Notes: a model not told the origin generated them from the letters alone. A DNA stretch of 64,000 nucleotides from CAVOKN01 sp963696505 (GCA_963696505.1 CAVOKN010000005.1:1-64000), one strand, 5' to 3'; positions 24,072 to 33,705 are shown, counted from the stretch's first letter. A program made the numbers and translations.

Positions 24072-25508
24072 ATGAAGTGGAGAGCAGTGCTTGCCGGCCT
24101 CTTGGTGCTCGCGTTGACTGTCCGGGCAGAGGGACTGCCGGACCTCGGCGAGTCGTCGGCGAGTGACCTTTCGCCGCAGAACGAACGCCGCATCGGCGAA
24201 TCGATCATGCGCGACATCCGGCGGGACACCGCCTATGTCGAGGACGCGGAAGTCCTCACCTACCTCGACGAGTTGGGCCGCCGGCTCTCCGCCAACGCCG
24301 GCGACATGCGGCAGGACTTCGAGTTCTTCGCCGTGCGCGATGCGACCCTCAACGCCTTTGCCTTGCCGGGCGGTTACATCGGCGTCCACACCGGACTGAT
24401 TCTCGCCGCGCAGAGCGAGTCGGAACTGGCCGGGGTGGTGTCCCACGAAATTGCCCACGTGACGCAGCGCCACATTGCCCGCATGGTGGGCAAGCAGGGC
24501 CAGGCGACCCTTGCGTCCCTGGCGGCGCTGGTGGTGGCGATACTCGCCGCACGCTCGAATCCGCAGATGAGCGAGGCGGCGCTGGCCACCGGTGCGGCAG
24601 TCGGCGTGCAGACCCAGCTCAATTACACGCGCGAGTTCGAGCGCGAGGCCGACCGCATCGGCATGCAGATCCTGGACAGTTCGGGCCTGGACCTACAGGG
24701 CATGACCTCGTTCTTCGAGCGCCTGCAGCAGTTTGGCCGCCTCTACGAGAACAATGCCCCTGCCTACCTGCGCACCCATCCGTTGACGACCGAGCGCATC
24801 GCCGACATGGAGAACCGGGCGGCGTCCCGTGCGGCACGGCAGGTTGCCGATTCCCTGGTTTTCCAGCTGGTTCGCGCCAAGCTGCGTAGCGAACTGGGCT
24901 CGCCGCGCGACGCCGTCGCCGAGTTCGAGGGCCAGATCCAGGAGCGCAGGTACGCGTCGCTGGCGGCCGGCCGCTACGGCCTTGCGCGGGCCTATGTGCG
25001 TGCCCGGGACGGGGGGGCGGCGCAGCGGGAACTGGGGGAACTGCGCAAGTTGAAGACCGGTTCGCCCATGTTCGAGACCCTGGCGGCGGACATCCGGTTG
25101 GTCGAAGGCGACACCGCTGGAGCACTGAAGGTCTATGCGGATGCGCGCGCCCGCTACCCGGCGGATGCAGCACTGCGCTACGGCGCCATCGACACCCTGA
25201 TCGCTGCCGGCCGCGCGGCCGAAGCGCAGCAGGCGGCGGATGCCGCCCTGCGTGACCGCCCGGGGGACAGCCGCCTGTGGACGCTCCAGGCCAAGGCCTA
25301 TGCTGCGTTGGGCAAGCGTCTCCAGCAGCACCGCTGCCAGGCCGAGGCCTATGCCGTGCAGGGCCAGTTGCTGGCGGCCATCGAGCAATTGCAGTTCGCC
25401 CAGAAGGCCGGCGACGGCGACTTCTACGAGCAGTCCGCGGTCGATGCCCGGCTGCGCGAACTCAAGCGGCGGCAGGCCGAGGAAGCGAAATCCGAGCGCA
25501 AGTTCTGA
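24072..25508 (+). CDS. M48 family periplasmic metalloprotease, BepA-like
   Basis: 478 residues. Signal peptide (AVLAGLLVLALTVRAEG), an M48 peptidase domain with the zinc site HEIAH and downstream EREADRIGMQIL, and a C-terminal TPR region from ~residue 260. This is the layout of E. coli BepA (YfgC), which helps assemble or degrade outer-membrane proteins such as LptD. No operon partner is evident. A GC-rich hairpin follows the stop. Confidence 0.88.
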   Translation: MKWRAVLAGLLVLALTVRAEGLPDLGESSASDLSPQNERRIGESIMRDIRRDTAYVEDAEVLTYLDELGRRLSANAGDMRQDFEFFAVRDATLNAFALPGGYIGVHTGLILAAQSESELAGVVSHEIAHVTQRHIARMVGKQGQATLASLAALVVAILAARSNPQMSEAALATGAAVGVQTQLNYTREFEREADRIGMQILDSSGLDLQGMTSFFERLQQFGRLYENNAPAYLRTHPLTTERIADMENRAASRAARQVADSLVFQLVRAKLRSELGSPRDAVAEFEGQIQERRYASLAAGRYGLARAYVRARDGGAAQRELGELRKLKTGSPMFETLAADIRLVEGDTAGALKVYADARARYPADAALRYGAIDTLIAAGRAAEAQQAADAALRDRPGDSRLWTLQAKAYAALGKRLQQHRCQAEAYAVQGQLLAAIEQLQFAQKAGDGDFYEQSAVDARLRELKRRQAEEAKSERKF

Positions 25509-25671
25509 ATCCGGCCGGCGGGGCGACTCCCCGGCGGAGCCTCGTCTGGGCGCAAAAATCGGCCTGCCTGATTTCACAATAAAAGAAAACGATTATGGCC
25601 ACCCCTCTGCCGTGATAACTTCGCCGGGCTTTTTTACGGACAACGGCAGGAATCAGGGAGGAGACGACTAG

Positions 25672-26886
25672 ATGGCGCTGGTGAATCCCCACGGTGGCGG
25701 CGATCTGATGCCGCTGCTGCTGCAAGGCGAGGAACTCAAGGCCGAACAAGCCCGGGCCGCCGGGCTGCCCAAACTGCGCGTCAGCTCGCGCGAGAAGGGC
25801 GACATCATCATGCTGGGCATCGGCGGCTTCACGCCGCTGGACGGCTTCATGACCCACACCGACTGGCAGGGCGTGTGCGACGGGATGAAGATGGCCAGCG
25901 GCCTGTTCTGGCCGATCCCGATCACCCTGTCCACCGACAAGGCAAGCGCCGACGCGATCAAGACCGGCGCCGACATCGCCCTGGTCAACCCCGAGGACGG
26001 CGCCATCCTGGCCACCATGCTGGTGACCGAGAAGTATGCCATCGACAAGGCGCACGAGTGCGCCATGGTGTTCAAGACCACCGATCTCGATCACCCCGGC
26101 GTCAAGATGGTGATGGAGCAGGGCGACATCAACCTCGCCGGCCCGATCAAGGTGCTGTCCACCGGCGGCTTTTCCGAGAAGTATGGTGAGCAGTTCATGA
26201 CGCCGGCCCAGACCCGGGCCAAGTTCCAGGAACTCGGCTGGACGCGCGTCGCCGCGTTCCAGACGCGCAACCCGATGCACCGCTCGCACGAGTACCTGGC
26301 CAAGATCGCCATCGAGACCATGGACGGCGTGCTGGTTCACTCGCTGCTGGGCAACCTGAAGCCGGGCGACATTCCCGCCGAGGTCCGTTCCGAGGCGATC
26401 GGCGTGCTGGTCCAGAATTATTTTGCGCCGAAGACCGTGATCCAGGCCGGCTATCCGCTCGACATGCGCTACGCCGGCCCGCGCGAGGCCCTGCTGCACG
26501 CCCTGTTCCGCCAGAACTACGGCTGCTCGCACCTGATCGTCGGCCGCGACCATGCTGGCGTCGGCGACTACTACGGCCCCTTCGACGCGCAGAAGATCTT
26601 CGACCACATCCCGAAGGGCTCGCTCGAAACGGTCAACATGAACATCGACTGGACCTTCTGGTGCAACAAGTGCGGCGGCATGTGCTCGCAACGTACCTGC
26701 CCGCATACCAAGGACGATCGCATCCTGCTCTCGGGCACCAAGGTGCGCTCGATGCTCTCCGAGGGTCAGGAACTGCCGGTCGAGTTCAGCCGCCCCGAGG
26801 TCGCGAAGGTGCTTCAGAAGTATTATGCCGGCCTCAGCGCCGAGCAGAACGTCAAGGTCGAGCTCAAGGGTCATTCGGCCGCCTGA
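25672..26886 (+). CDS. sat: Dissimilatory sulfate adenylyltransferase
   Basis: 404 residues; GGAGG ribosome site nine bases upstream. In sulfur oxidisers this enzyme converts APS and pyrophosphate to ATP and sulfate. Motifs: QTRNPMHRSHEYL (HxxH equivalent), VGRDHAGVGDYYG and GTKVRSML. A Cys cluster (WCNKCGGMCSQRTCPH) fits the zinc site of the homodimeric bacterial enzyme. It heads the sat-aprB-aprA group. A 160-base leader upstream is AT-richer than its surroundings and likely contains the promoter. Confidence 0.95.
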   Translation: MALVNPHGGGDLMPLLLQGEELKAEQARAAGLPKLRVSSREKGDIIMLGIGGFTPLDGFMTHTDWQGVCDGMKMASGLFWPIPITLSTDKASADAIKTGADIALVNPEDGAILATMLVTEKYAIDKAHECAMVFKTTDLDHPGVKMVMEQGDINLAGPIKVLSTGGFSEKYGEQFMTPAQTRAKFQELGWTRVAAFQTRNPMHRSHEYLAKIAIETMDGVLVHSLLGNLKPGDIPAEVRSEAIGVLVQNYFAPKTVIQAGYPLDMRYAGPREALLHALFRQNYGCSHLIVGRDHAGVGDYYGPFDAQKIFDHIPKGSLETVNMNIDWTFWCNKCGGMCSQRTCPHTKDDRILLSGTKVRSMLSEGQELPVEFSRPEVAKVLQKYYAGLSAEQNVKVELKGHSAA

Positions 26887-26912
26887 ACAAACGTAGCAAC
26901 GATTCACCGCAC

Positions 26913-26939
26913 GCCGGCACGACTCGTGCCGGCATTTTT
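26913..26939 (+). terminator. Hairpin with T-run between sat and aprB
   Basis: GCCGGCAC (26913-26920) and GTGCCGGC (26926-26933) form an 8-bp stem with a 5-base loop, followed by five Ts (26935-26939). It looks like an intrinsic terminator inside the pathway group, so it could uncouple sat from aprBA levels. Confidence 0.75.
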
Positions 26940-26959
26940 CTAGAGATGGAGGAAGCCCC

Positions 26960-27430
26960 ATGCCAACATTTGTACGTACCGATAAATGCGATGGCTGCAA
27001 GGGTCAGGACAAGACCGCTTGCATGTACATCTGCCCCCACGACCTGATGAAGCTCGACAAGGACGGCTCCGAAACCGGCCATGCCATGAAGGCCTTCAAC
27101 CAGGAGCCGGAGCAGTGCTGGGAATGCTACTCCTGCGTCAAGATCTGCCCGCAGCAGGCGATCGAGGTCCGCCATTACGCCGACATCGTTCCCCTGGGCG
27201 GCTCGGTGCAGCCGCTGCGCGGTTCCGACTCGATCATGTGGACCATCAAGTTCCGCAACGGCACCCTGAAGCGCTTCAAGTTTCCCATCCGCACGACCTC
27301 CGAGGGTTCGATCGATCCCTACGGCGGCAAGCCCATGCCGAAGCTGGCCGATATCACCAAGAACGGCTTCTTCACGCCGCAGAATGGCTACCGTGCCGGC
27401 AAGCCCGACGAGCTGATCCGCGTGAAGTAA
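26960..27430 (+). CDS. aprB: Adenylylsulfate reductase beta subunit AprB
   Basis: 156 residues, GGAGG site upstream. Two [4Fe-4S] clusters are ligated by CDGCKGQDKTACMYICPHD and CWECYSCVKICPQQA. The remaining ~90 residues form the tail that wraps AprA. AprBA oxidises sulfite plus AMP to APS in the cytoplasm and feeds Sat. Confidence 0.96.
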   Translation: MPTFVRTDKCDGCKGQDKTACMYICPHDLMKLDKDGSETGHAMKAFNQEPEQCWECYSCVKICPQQAIEVRHYADIVPLGGSVQPLRGSDSIMWTIKFRNGTLKRFKFPIRTTSEGSIDPYGGKPMPKLADITKNGFFTPQNGYRAGKPDELIRVK

Positions 27431-27479
27431 GCGCCAGGCAAAGCGAACCGATTGATTAACGCATTCAGGTGATACGAAT

Positions 27480-29492
27480 ATGGCTCAAGGAACATTCGGC
27501 AATCCGGAAATTGTTCAGGAAGAGGTGGACGTCCTCCTGATCGGTGGCGGCATGGCGTGCTGCGGCGCCGCTTACGAAATCATGCGCTGGGCCGAGGCCG
27601 TCAAGGCCGAGACCGGCACCGACCTCAAGATCAAGCTGGTGGACAAGGCCGCCATGGACCGCTCCGGCGCCGTGGCCCAGGGCCTGTCCGCGATCAACAC
27701 TTACATCGGCACCGAGCAGGATCCCGCCGATTACGCCCGCATGGTCTCCAACGACCTGATGGGCATCACCCGCGACGACCTGGCCTACGACCTGGGCCGC
27801 CACGTTGACGAGTCGGTGCACCTGTTCGAGGAGTGGGGCCTGCCCATTTGGAAAACCGACGAGAACGGCGAGCGCCACGACGGCTCCAAGGGTCTGCCCG
27901 CACTCAAGGACGGTGGCAAGCCGGTGCGCTCCGGCAAGTGGCAGATCATGATCAACGGCGAATCCTACAAGTGGATCGTCGCCGAAGCTGCCAAGAAGGC
28001 GTTGGGCCTGGACCGCATTCTGGAGCGCGTGTTCATCGTCAAGCTGGTCAATGACAAGAACGACCCGTCCCGCATCGCCGGCGCGGTCGGCTTCTCGACC
28101 CGCGACAACAAGATCTTCGTGTTCAAGGCCAAGGCCATCCTGCTCGCCGCCGGCGGCTGTGTAAACATCTTCCGTCCCCGCTCGGTAGGCGAGGGCACGG
28201 GCCGCGCCTGGTACCCGGTGTGGAACGCCGGCTCGACCTACGCCATGGCCGCCGAAGCCGGCGCCGAACTGACCATGATGGAAAACCGTTTCGTTCCCGC
28301 CCGCTTCAAGGACGGTTACGGCCCGGTCGGTGCGTGGTTCCTGCTGTTCAAGGCCCAGGCCACCAACGCCGTCGGCGAAGTGTACATGGTCAAGAACAAG
28401 GAACTGCTGAACGACTATCCTCCCTACGGTCAGGCCGCCGTTCCCGCCTCCTGCCTGCGCAACCACCTCATGCTCAAGGAGATGAAGGAAGGCCGCGGCC
28501 CGATCTACATGGACACGGTGACCGCGCTGGCCAAGCTGCGCGAAACCCTGAGCCCGCGGGAAGTGAAGCACCTGGAAGCGGAAGCCTGGGAAGACTTCCT
28601 CGACATGTGCGTCGGCCAGTGCGGCATCTGGGTTGGTGAGAACGTCGAGCCGGAGAAGAAGAACTCCGAGCTGATGCCCACCGAGCCCTACCTGCTGGGT
28701 TCCCACTCCGGCTGCTGCGGCATCTGGGTGTCGGGTCCCGAAGACCTGGGTGCGCCGACCACCGAAGAGTACGACGTGCCGGCCCACCTGCCGAAGGGCT
28801 GGAACTGGGGCTACCGTTCGATGACCACGATCAAGGGTCTGTTCACCGCCGGCGACGGCGTGGGCGCCTCCGGCCACAAGTTCTCCTCCGGTTCCCACGC
28901 CGAAGGCCGCATGTGCGCCAAGTCCATGGTCAAGTTCGCCCTCGACAACAAGGACTGGAAACCCGAGCTGGACGCCGATCCCGCCGTCCTGGCCGAGGAG
29001 ATCTACAAGCCGGTGCGTACCTTCCTGGAGCACAAGGACTACACCACCGCGATCGACGTCAACCCGCACTACATCACGCCCAAGATGCTGCAGTTCCGTC
29101 TGCAGAAGATCATGGACGAGTATGTGGCCGGTGTCGCGACCTACTACACCACCAACGAGCACATGCTCAAGGTGGCGGAAGAGAAGCTCGAGATGCTGAA
29201 GGAAGACGCCCAGAAGATGCGTGCCAAGGATCTGCACGAACTGCTGCGCGCCTGGGAAAACTACCATCGCGTCCTGACCGCCGAAGCTCACATGAAGCAC
29301 ATCCAGTTCCGCGAAGAGAGCCGCTACCCCGGCTTCTACTACCGGATGGACAAGAACTTCGTCGACGAGAAGAACTGGAAGTGCTTCGTCAACTCGGTCT
29401 ATGACAAGTCCAGCAAGCAGTGGACCTGCTTCAAGCGCAAGCACGTGGATCTGGTCGACAAGTCCAAGCTGTTCAAGGCGGCTGCGCACTAA
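27480..29492 (+). CDS. aprA: Adenylylsulfate reductase alpha subunit AprA
   Basis: 670 residues. FAD-binding Gly motif at residues ~16-30 (DVLLIGGGMACCGAAYE), then AINTYIG, GSTYAMAAEAGAE and MENRFVPARFKDGYGP, and GDGVGASGHKFSSGSHAEGR near residue 460. These match the fumarate-reductase-like flavoprotein that carries APS/sulfite chemistry. Full length. It follows aprB by 49 bases and ends at a strong terminator. Confidence 0.96.
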   Translation: MAQGTFGNPEIVQEEVDVLLIGGGMACCGAAYEIMRWAEAVKAETGTDLKIKLVDKAAMDRSGAVAQGLSAINTYIGTEQDPADYARMVSNDLMGITRDDLAYDLGRHVDESVHLFEEWGLPIWKTDENGERHDGSKGLPALKDGGKPVRSGKWQIMINGESYKWIVAEAAKKALGLDRILERVFIVKLVNDKNDPSRIAGAVGFSTRDNKIFVFKAKAILLAAGGCVNIFRPRSVGEGTGRAWYPVWNAGSTYAMAAEAGAELTMMENRFVPARFKDGYGPVGAWFLLFKAQATNAVGEVYMVKNKELLNDYPPYGQAAVPASCLRNHLMLKEMKEGRGPIYMDTVTALAKLRETLSPREVKHLEAEAWEDFLDMCVGQCGIWVGENVEPEKKNSELMPTEPYLLGSHSGCCGIWVSGPEDLGAPTTEEYDVPAHLPKGWNWGYRSMTTIKGLFTAGDGVGASGHKFSSGSHAEGRMCAKSMVKFALDNKDWKPELDADPAVLAEEIYKPVRTFLEHKDYTTAIDVNPHYITPKMLQFRLQKIMDEYVAGVATYYTTNEHMLKVAEEKLEMLKEDAQKMRAKDLHELLRAWENYHRVLTAEAHMKHIQFREESRYPGFYYRMDKNFVDEKNWKCFVNSVYDKSSKQWTCFKRKHVDLVDKSKLFKAAAH

Positions 29493-29517
29493 GTCGCCTG
29501 CACTGAAGTAGTACCCG

Positions 29518-29552
29518 CCGGGCGTCCCATGCAGGGACGCCCGGTTTGTTTT
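29518..29552 (+). terminator. Intrinsic terminator after aprA
   Basis: An 11-bp perfect stem, CCGGGCGTCCC / GGGACGCCCGG, loop ATGCA, followed by TTTGTTTT. It closes the sat-apr transcript. Confidence 0.9.
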
Positions 29553-29702
29553 CGGGATCGAATAACCACGACAGCATTCCGGGCGTTCTCTGCCGTACCG
29601 CGGCGGCTGACTTTCAGCGTCGCGAGTTTTCGTGCCGCGCATTTTCGTGCCCGCTTCGTGGTTCAATGGTCCCTTGTCGCTGCGTACTTCGAGGTATGAG
29701 CC

Positions 29703-30593
29703 ATGTCCGAGTCCGATATCCCCTTCCCCCAGAGCCCCGTTGCGCCGCAGATGATGGACGGCGGCAAGGAGATCCAGTTTCGCTGCCGCAAGGGCATAGC
29801 CTGCTGGAACAAGTGCTGCAGCAACATCGACATCTCGCTCACGCCCTTCGACATCCTCAGGCTCAAGAAGCGCCTCGGTCTCACCTCCACCGAATTCCTG
29901 GCGCAATTCACCTTACCCTACGAGATGGAGAAGGACGGCATCGCGGGCGTCAAGCTCAAACCGGTGGAAGGCGGCAGCGCCTGCCAGTTCATGGTGGATG
30001 AAGGCTGCGACGTCTACAGCGATCGGCCCACCGCGTGCCGCTACTATCCGGTGGCGTTGCTTTCCATGCGCAAGCAGGGCGAATCCACCGACAGCGACTC
30101 CTACGCCCTGGTCCAGGAACCGCACTGCCTGGGCCACAACGAGCCGCGACCCATCACCATCGACGACTACCGCAAGGAGCAGGGCGTCAACGTGTACGAC
30201 GAGTTGGCGCGCGGCTGGCGCCAACTGGTGCTGAAGAAGAAATCCTCCGGCCCCACCATAGGCGCGCCTTCGAAGCGCAGCCTGCAGCTCTTCTTCATGG
30301 CCTGCTACGACGTCGACCGCTTCGCCGAATTCGTCAAGAGCGATTCCTTCAACGACCTGTTCGAACTCACCGACGAAGAGAAGGCGAAGATCCACGGTGA
30401 CGACGAACAGATGATGCTGTTCGGTTTCCGCTTCCTGCGCCAGGTGCTGTTCGGCGAGGAGAGCATCCCACTGCGCAAGGAAACCGCCGAGCAGCGCCTG
30501 ACCCGCGTCAAGGAGCGCCGGCGCCAGCTCGAACGCGAAGCCGCCGAGCGCCTGATGCGCGACGAGGACGGCATGTACGACGGCACGGATTGA
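29703..30593 (+). CDS. YkgJ family cysteine-cluster protein
   Basis: 296 residues. N-terminal Cys cluster CRKGIACWNKCCSN, then GCDVYSDRPTACRYYP and a later Cys-His (EPHCLGH). This is the YkgJ zinc- or iron-chelating pattern. The C-terminal half is charged and ends in a long helix (TRVKERRRQLEREAAERL). No catalytic activity is known for the family. Position directly after aprBA suggests a link to sulfur oxidation enzymes, but this is inference. Confidence 0.82.
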   Translation: MSESDIPFPQSPVAPQMMDGGKEIQFRCRKGIACWNKCCSNIDISLTPFDILRLKKRLGLTSTEFLAQFTLPYEMEKDGIAGVKLKPVEGGSACQFMVDEGCDVYSDRPTACRYYPVALLSMRKQGESTDSDSYALVQEPHCLGHNEPRPITIDDYRKEQGVNVYDELARGWRQLVLKKKSSGPTIGAPSKRSLQLFFMACYDVDRFAEFVKSDSFNDLFELTDEEKAKIHGDDEQMMLFGFRFLRQVLFGEESIPLRKETAEQRLTRVKERRRQLEREAAERLMRDEDGMYDGTD

Positions 30594-30618
30594 GCGCTTG
30601 CCGCGTGCCCCCACCCCA

Positions 30619-30645
30619 ACCCTCCCCCGCAAGCGGGGGGAGGGG
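30619..30645. repeat. CCCTCCCCC...GGGGGAGGG palindrome
   Basis: Hairpin CCTCCCCCGC - AAGC - GGGGGGAGG after the YkgJ gene. Same family as 33706, 36430 and 49843. It may stop transcription between this gene and the AAA+ gene. Confidence 0.6.
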
Positions 30646-30701
30646 CTGTCCGGCTACGGTGTGGCCGGCTTCACGGTGAACCCTCCCCCGCCCGCGGGGG
30701 C

Positions 30702-30723
30702 GTAGGGTGCGCCGTGCGCACCC
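30702..30723 (+). repeat. REP-like element before the CbbQ-like gene
   Basis: GTAGGGTGCGCCGTGCGCACC, one arm of the REP-like family, ending ten bases before the ATG. It may sequester the ribosome site. Confidence 0.6.
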
Positions 30724-30733
30724 TTCCATAGAC

Positions 30734-31555
30734 ATGAAATCCATCGACGTCCAGACCATCTCCCCCCAGCTCGACCGCATCGAGCACGAGCCCTACTACC
30801 AGCCCGTCGGCAGCGAGGATGCGCTGTTCGAGGCGGCCTACCGCAACCGTCTGCCGGTGCTGCTCAAGGGCCCCACCGGCTGCGGCAAGACGCGCTTCGT
30901 CGAGCACATGGCGTGGCGCCTCGCGCGCCCGCTGGTGACGGTGGCCTGCCACGACGACCTCACTGCTTCCGACCTGGTGGGGCGCTACCTCATTGTCGCC
31001 GACCAGACGGTGTGGATGGACGGGCCGCTCGCCGCCGCGGTGCGCGCCGGCGCCATCTGCTATCTGGACGAGATTGTCGAGGCGCGCAAGGACACCATGG
31101 TGGTGATCCATCCCCTGGCCGATTCGCGCCGCATCCTGCCGATCGAGAAGCGCGGCGAACTGGTGCGGGCGCCGGACGACTTCATGCTCGTCATCTCCTA
31201 CAACCCGGGCTACCAGAGCGTGCTCAAGGAACTGAAGCAGAGCACGCGCCAGCGCTTCGTCGCGCTGGAGTTCGACTATCCGAAGGCCGAACTGGAGGCG
31301 CGCATCGTCGCCACCGAATCGGGCGTGGCGCTCGACGTGGCGGAGCGCCTGGTCAAGTTCGCCCACATGACGCGCAATCTGAAGGGCTCGGGCCTGGACG
31401 AGGGCGCCAGCACGCGCCTGCTGGTCCATGCCGGCAAGCTCATCGCCTCCGGCGTCGAGCCCGTGGTTGCCTGCCGCAGCGCCATCGCCCAGGCCGTCAC
31501 CGACGAGCCCGAGACCCTGGCCGCAATCCAGGAACTGTCCTCCTCCCTGTTCTGA
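30734..31555 (+). CDS. cbbQ: CbbQ/NorQ-type MoxR AAA+ ATPase
   Basis: 273 residues. Walker A GPTGCGKTRF at ~50, Walker B ICYLDEIVEARKD, sensor region VISYNPGYQS and Arg finger area STRQRFVALEF. It pairs with the VWA protein that follows (TGATG overlap). Such pairs remodel or activate enzymes: rubisco for CbbQO, NO reductase for NorQD. Here the neighbours are sat-apr genes, with no rubisco or NO reductase in view. A second, clearly related ATPase is at 47999-48805. The symbol reflects family, not proven target. Confidence 0.85.
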   Translation: MKSIDVQTISPQLDRIEHEPYYQPVGSEDALFEAAYRNRLPVLLKGPTGCGKTRFVEHMAWRLARPLVTVACHDDLTASDLVGRYLIVADQTVWMDGPLAAAVRAGAICYLDEIVEARKDTMVVIHPLADSRRILPIEKRGELVRAPDDFMLVISYNPGYQSVLKELKQSTRQRFVALEFDYPKAELEARIVATESGVALDVAERLVKFAHMTRNLKGSGLDEGASTRLLVHAGKLIASGVEPVVACRSAIAQAVTDEPETLAAIQELSSSLF

Positions 31556-33699
31556 TGAGCGACGCGGCCCAGCTCGCGGCCGACGCCATCGAGCGCCTGC
31601 TCGACGACTGGTTCGAGGTCGAGTTCAGCTTCCGTCGCATCCCGCCGCTGGCCGAGCGCATCGCACGGCTGCCCCGCGCCGAGCAGGACTTCGTGCTCAA
31701 TTGGGCGCGGCGCATCGCCACCACCAGCATCGAAATCGGCTACCGCTTCGCCGCCCGTGCGCCCGACCTGCTGGCGCGCATGGATACCCGCGTCATCGAG
31801 GCCTGGGCGCTGGCGGCGATGGACGCCTACGACCGCGTCGGGCTGCGCGCCGCGATCGAGGTGGTGGACCGGGTCGAGAACTTTGTCCAGATGCGCCATG
31901 AACGGGCCGCCGGCGTCCTGCTCGACGATGTCAAAGGCATCCTGCTGACTTTCGTGCGCGGCCTCTCCGGCCGCCACCTCAAGCTGGAGCAGGGCGACGG
32001 CATCTACACCGATTCGCAGACGCTTTTCCTGCCGGCAGTGATGGCGCGCTTCGAGCGCATCGAGGACAACTTCGCGCTGTGCAAAGCCATAGTGGCGATG
32101 CAGTGGGCGCAGACGCGCTTCGGCACCTTCCGCGTTGACCTCACCGAGGCCCTCGGCCGCTACGGCGATCCGCGCCGCGCCTTGGGCCAGTTCCATGCCC
32201 TGGAGACCCTGCGGCTCGAAGCCTGCATCGCCCGCGAACTGCCCGGACTGGCGCGGGAGATGGCGCGGCTCAAGGCGCTGGCCGGCGATTCGGCTGCGCC
32301 TGCGCAGTGGGCGGAGGCGGCAAGCCGCCTTGCTCGTACGGAGGCGACGGTGCAGGACACGCTGGCCGCCCTTGCCGATTTGTACGCTGGCCCGTCGGCC
32401 GAGCCGCTGTGCTACCAGGGCGAGTTGCGGCCCGGCACTGTCGCCGAGTGCGTCGCCGCGCGCATGGCCAGGGAGAAGATCCTGCTGCGGGTGAAACTGC
32501 GGAAACTCGCCGAGGATCTTGCGCGCCAGAAGGAGGAACTGGCCCCAGGCTCGACGGCACAACAGGACCCGGCGCGGCCCTTCCGCCTCGAAGAGTCAGC
32601 CGATGGCGAGCGCCTCGGCGAGGGCTTCGAGCTGATCCTCGACGACGTTCCGGTGGCGCCGCCGGAAGACGTGCGCCAGCTCGTCACCTCGATCCGCCTC
32701 GACTTCGGCGAAATTCCGCCGGAATACCTGGTGCCGGCCGGAGACGGCGAATACGACCCGGCACTCTACGCCGAGCAGGGGCGCGACCCGGACCTGGTGT
32801 GGCAGGGCAGCTACCACGAGGAGGGCGCCGCCTTCTATCCCGAATGGGACTACGGCCGCCAGCACTACCGCAAGAACTGGTGCGTGATGCGCGAGAAGGA
32901 CGTGCCGCCGGTCCATGACGACTTCATCGCTGCGACGATGCAGCGCTACGGTGGGCTGATTCGCCATCTGCGGCGCAGCTTCGAGGCGATGCGCGACCAG
33001 GACCGCCTGCTCAAGCGCCAGGTCGAGGGGGACAATGTGGACTTCGACGCCCTGGTCGAGTCGCTGGCCGACGCCCGCAGCGGGCGCGAGATGAGCGACC
33101 GGCTGTTCACCCGCCTGCACCGCGCCGAGCGCAACATCGCCGTGGCCTTCATGGTGGACATGAGCGGTTCCACCAAGGGCTGGATCAACGACGCCGAGCG
33201 CGAATCCCTGCTGCTGCTGTGCGAGGCGCTGGAGACCCTGGGCGATCGCTACGCCATCTACGGCTTCTCGGGCATGACGCGCAAGCGCTGCGAGCTCTAC
33301 CGCATCAAGCGCATCGACGAGCCCTATGGCGACGCTGTCAAGGCGCGCATCTCCGGCATCCGCCCCCAGGATTACACGCGTATGGGCTTCGCCATCCGCC
33401 ACCTCAGCAAGCTGCTCAATGACGTGGAGGCGCGCACCAAGTTGCTCATCACGCTGTCCGACGGCAAACCCGACGACTACCACGACGGTTACCGCGGCAA
33501 GTACGGCATCGAGGACACGCGCAAGGCGCTGCAGGAAGCGGCGCGCAGCGGCATCCACCCTTTCTGCATCACCATCGACAAGGAAGCCCGCGACTACCTT
33601 CCCCACCTCTACGGCGCGGCACACTACACAGTGGTGGACGAGGTGGCGAGGCTGCCCTACAAGGTGGCGGATATCTACCGGCGGCTGACGACGCGCTGA
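31555..33699 (+). CDS. cbbO: CbbO/NorD-type VWA-domain activation protein
   Basis: 714 residues (MSDAAQLAADAIERLLDDWF start). The N-terminal ~300 residues are helical; the C-terminal third is a von Willebrand A domain with a complete MIDAS, DMSGSTKGW, and LSDGKPDDYHDGYRGKYG. The ATG overlaps the ATPase stop. VWA partners bridge the MoxR ring and its target. It shares the C-terminal pattern GKYGIEDTR with the NorD protein at 44661-46508 but is ~100 residues longer. Target unknown; APS reductase or rubisco are candidates. Confidence 0.85.
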   Translation: MSDAAQLAADAIERLLDDWFEVEFSFRRIPPLAERIARLPRAEQDFVLNWARRIATTSIEIGYRFAARAPDLLARMDTRVIEAWALAAMDAYDRVGLRAAIEVVDRVENFVQMRHERAAGVLLDDVKGILLTFVRGLSGRHLKLEQGDGIYTDSQTLFLPAVMARFERIEDNFALCKAIVAMQWAQTRFGTFRVDLTEALGRYGDPRRALGQFHALETLRLEACIARELPGLAREMARLKALAGDSAAPAQWAEAASRLARTEATVQDTLAALADLYAGPSAEPLCYQGELRPGTVAECVAARMAREKILLRVKLRKLAEDLARQKEELAPGSTAQQDPARPFRLEESADGERLGEGFELILDDVPVAPPEDVRQLVTSIRLDFGEIPPEYLVPAGDGEYDPALYAEQGRDPDLVWQGSYHEEGAAFYPEWDYGRQHYRKNWCVMREKDVPPVHDDFIAATMQRYGGLIRHLRRSFEAMRDQDRLLKRQVEGDNVDFDALVESLADARSGREMSDRLFTRLHRAERNIAVAFMVDMSGSTKGWINDAERESLLLLCEALETLGDRYAIYGFSGMTRKRCELYRIKRIDEPYGDAVKARISGIRPQDYTRMGFAIRHLSKLLNDVEARTKLLITLSDGKPDDYHDGYRGKYGIEDTRKALQEAARSGIHPFCITIDKEARDYLPHLYGAAHYTVVDEVARLPYKVADIYRRLTTR

Positions 33700-33705
33700 G
33701 ATCTT

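Noticed and set aside
27465..29906. An 813-codon minus-strand frame
   Set aside because: It is the complement of aprA and the start of the YkgJ-type gene, with no recognisable domain.
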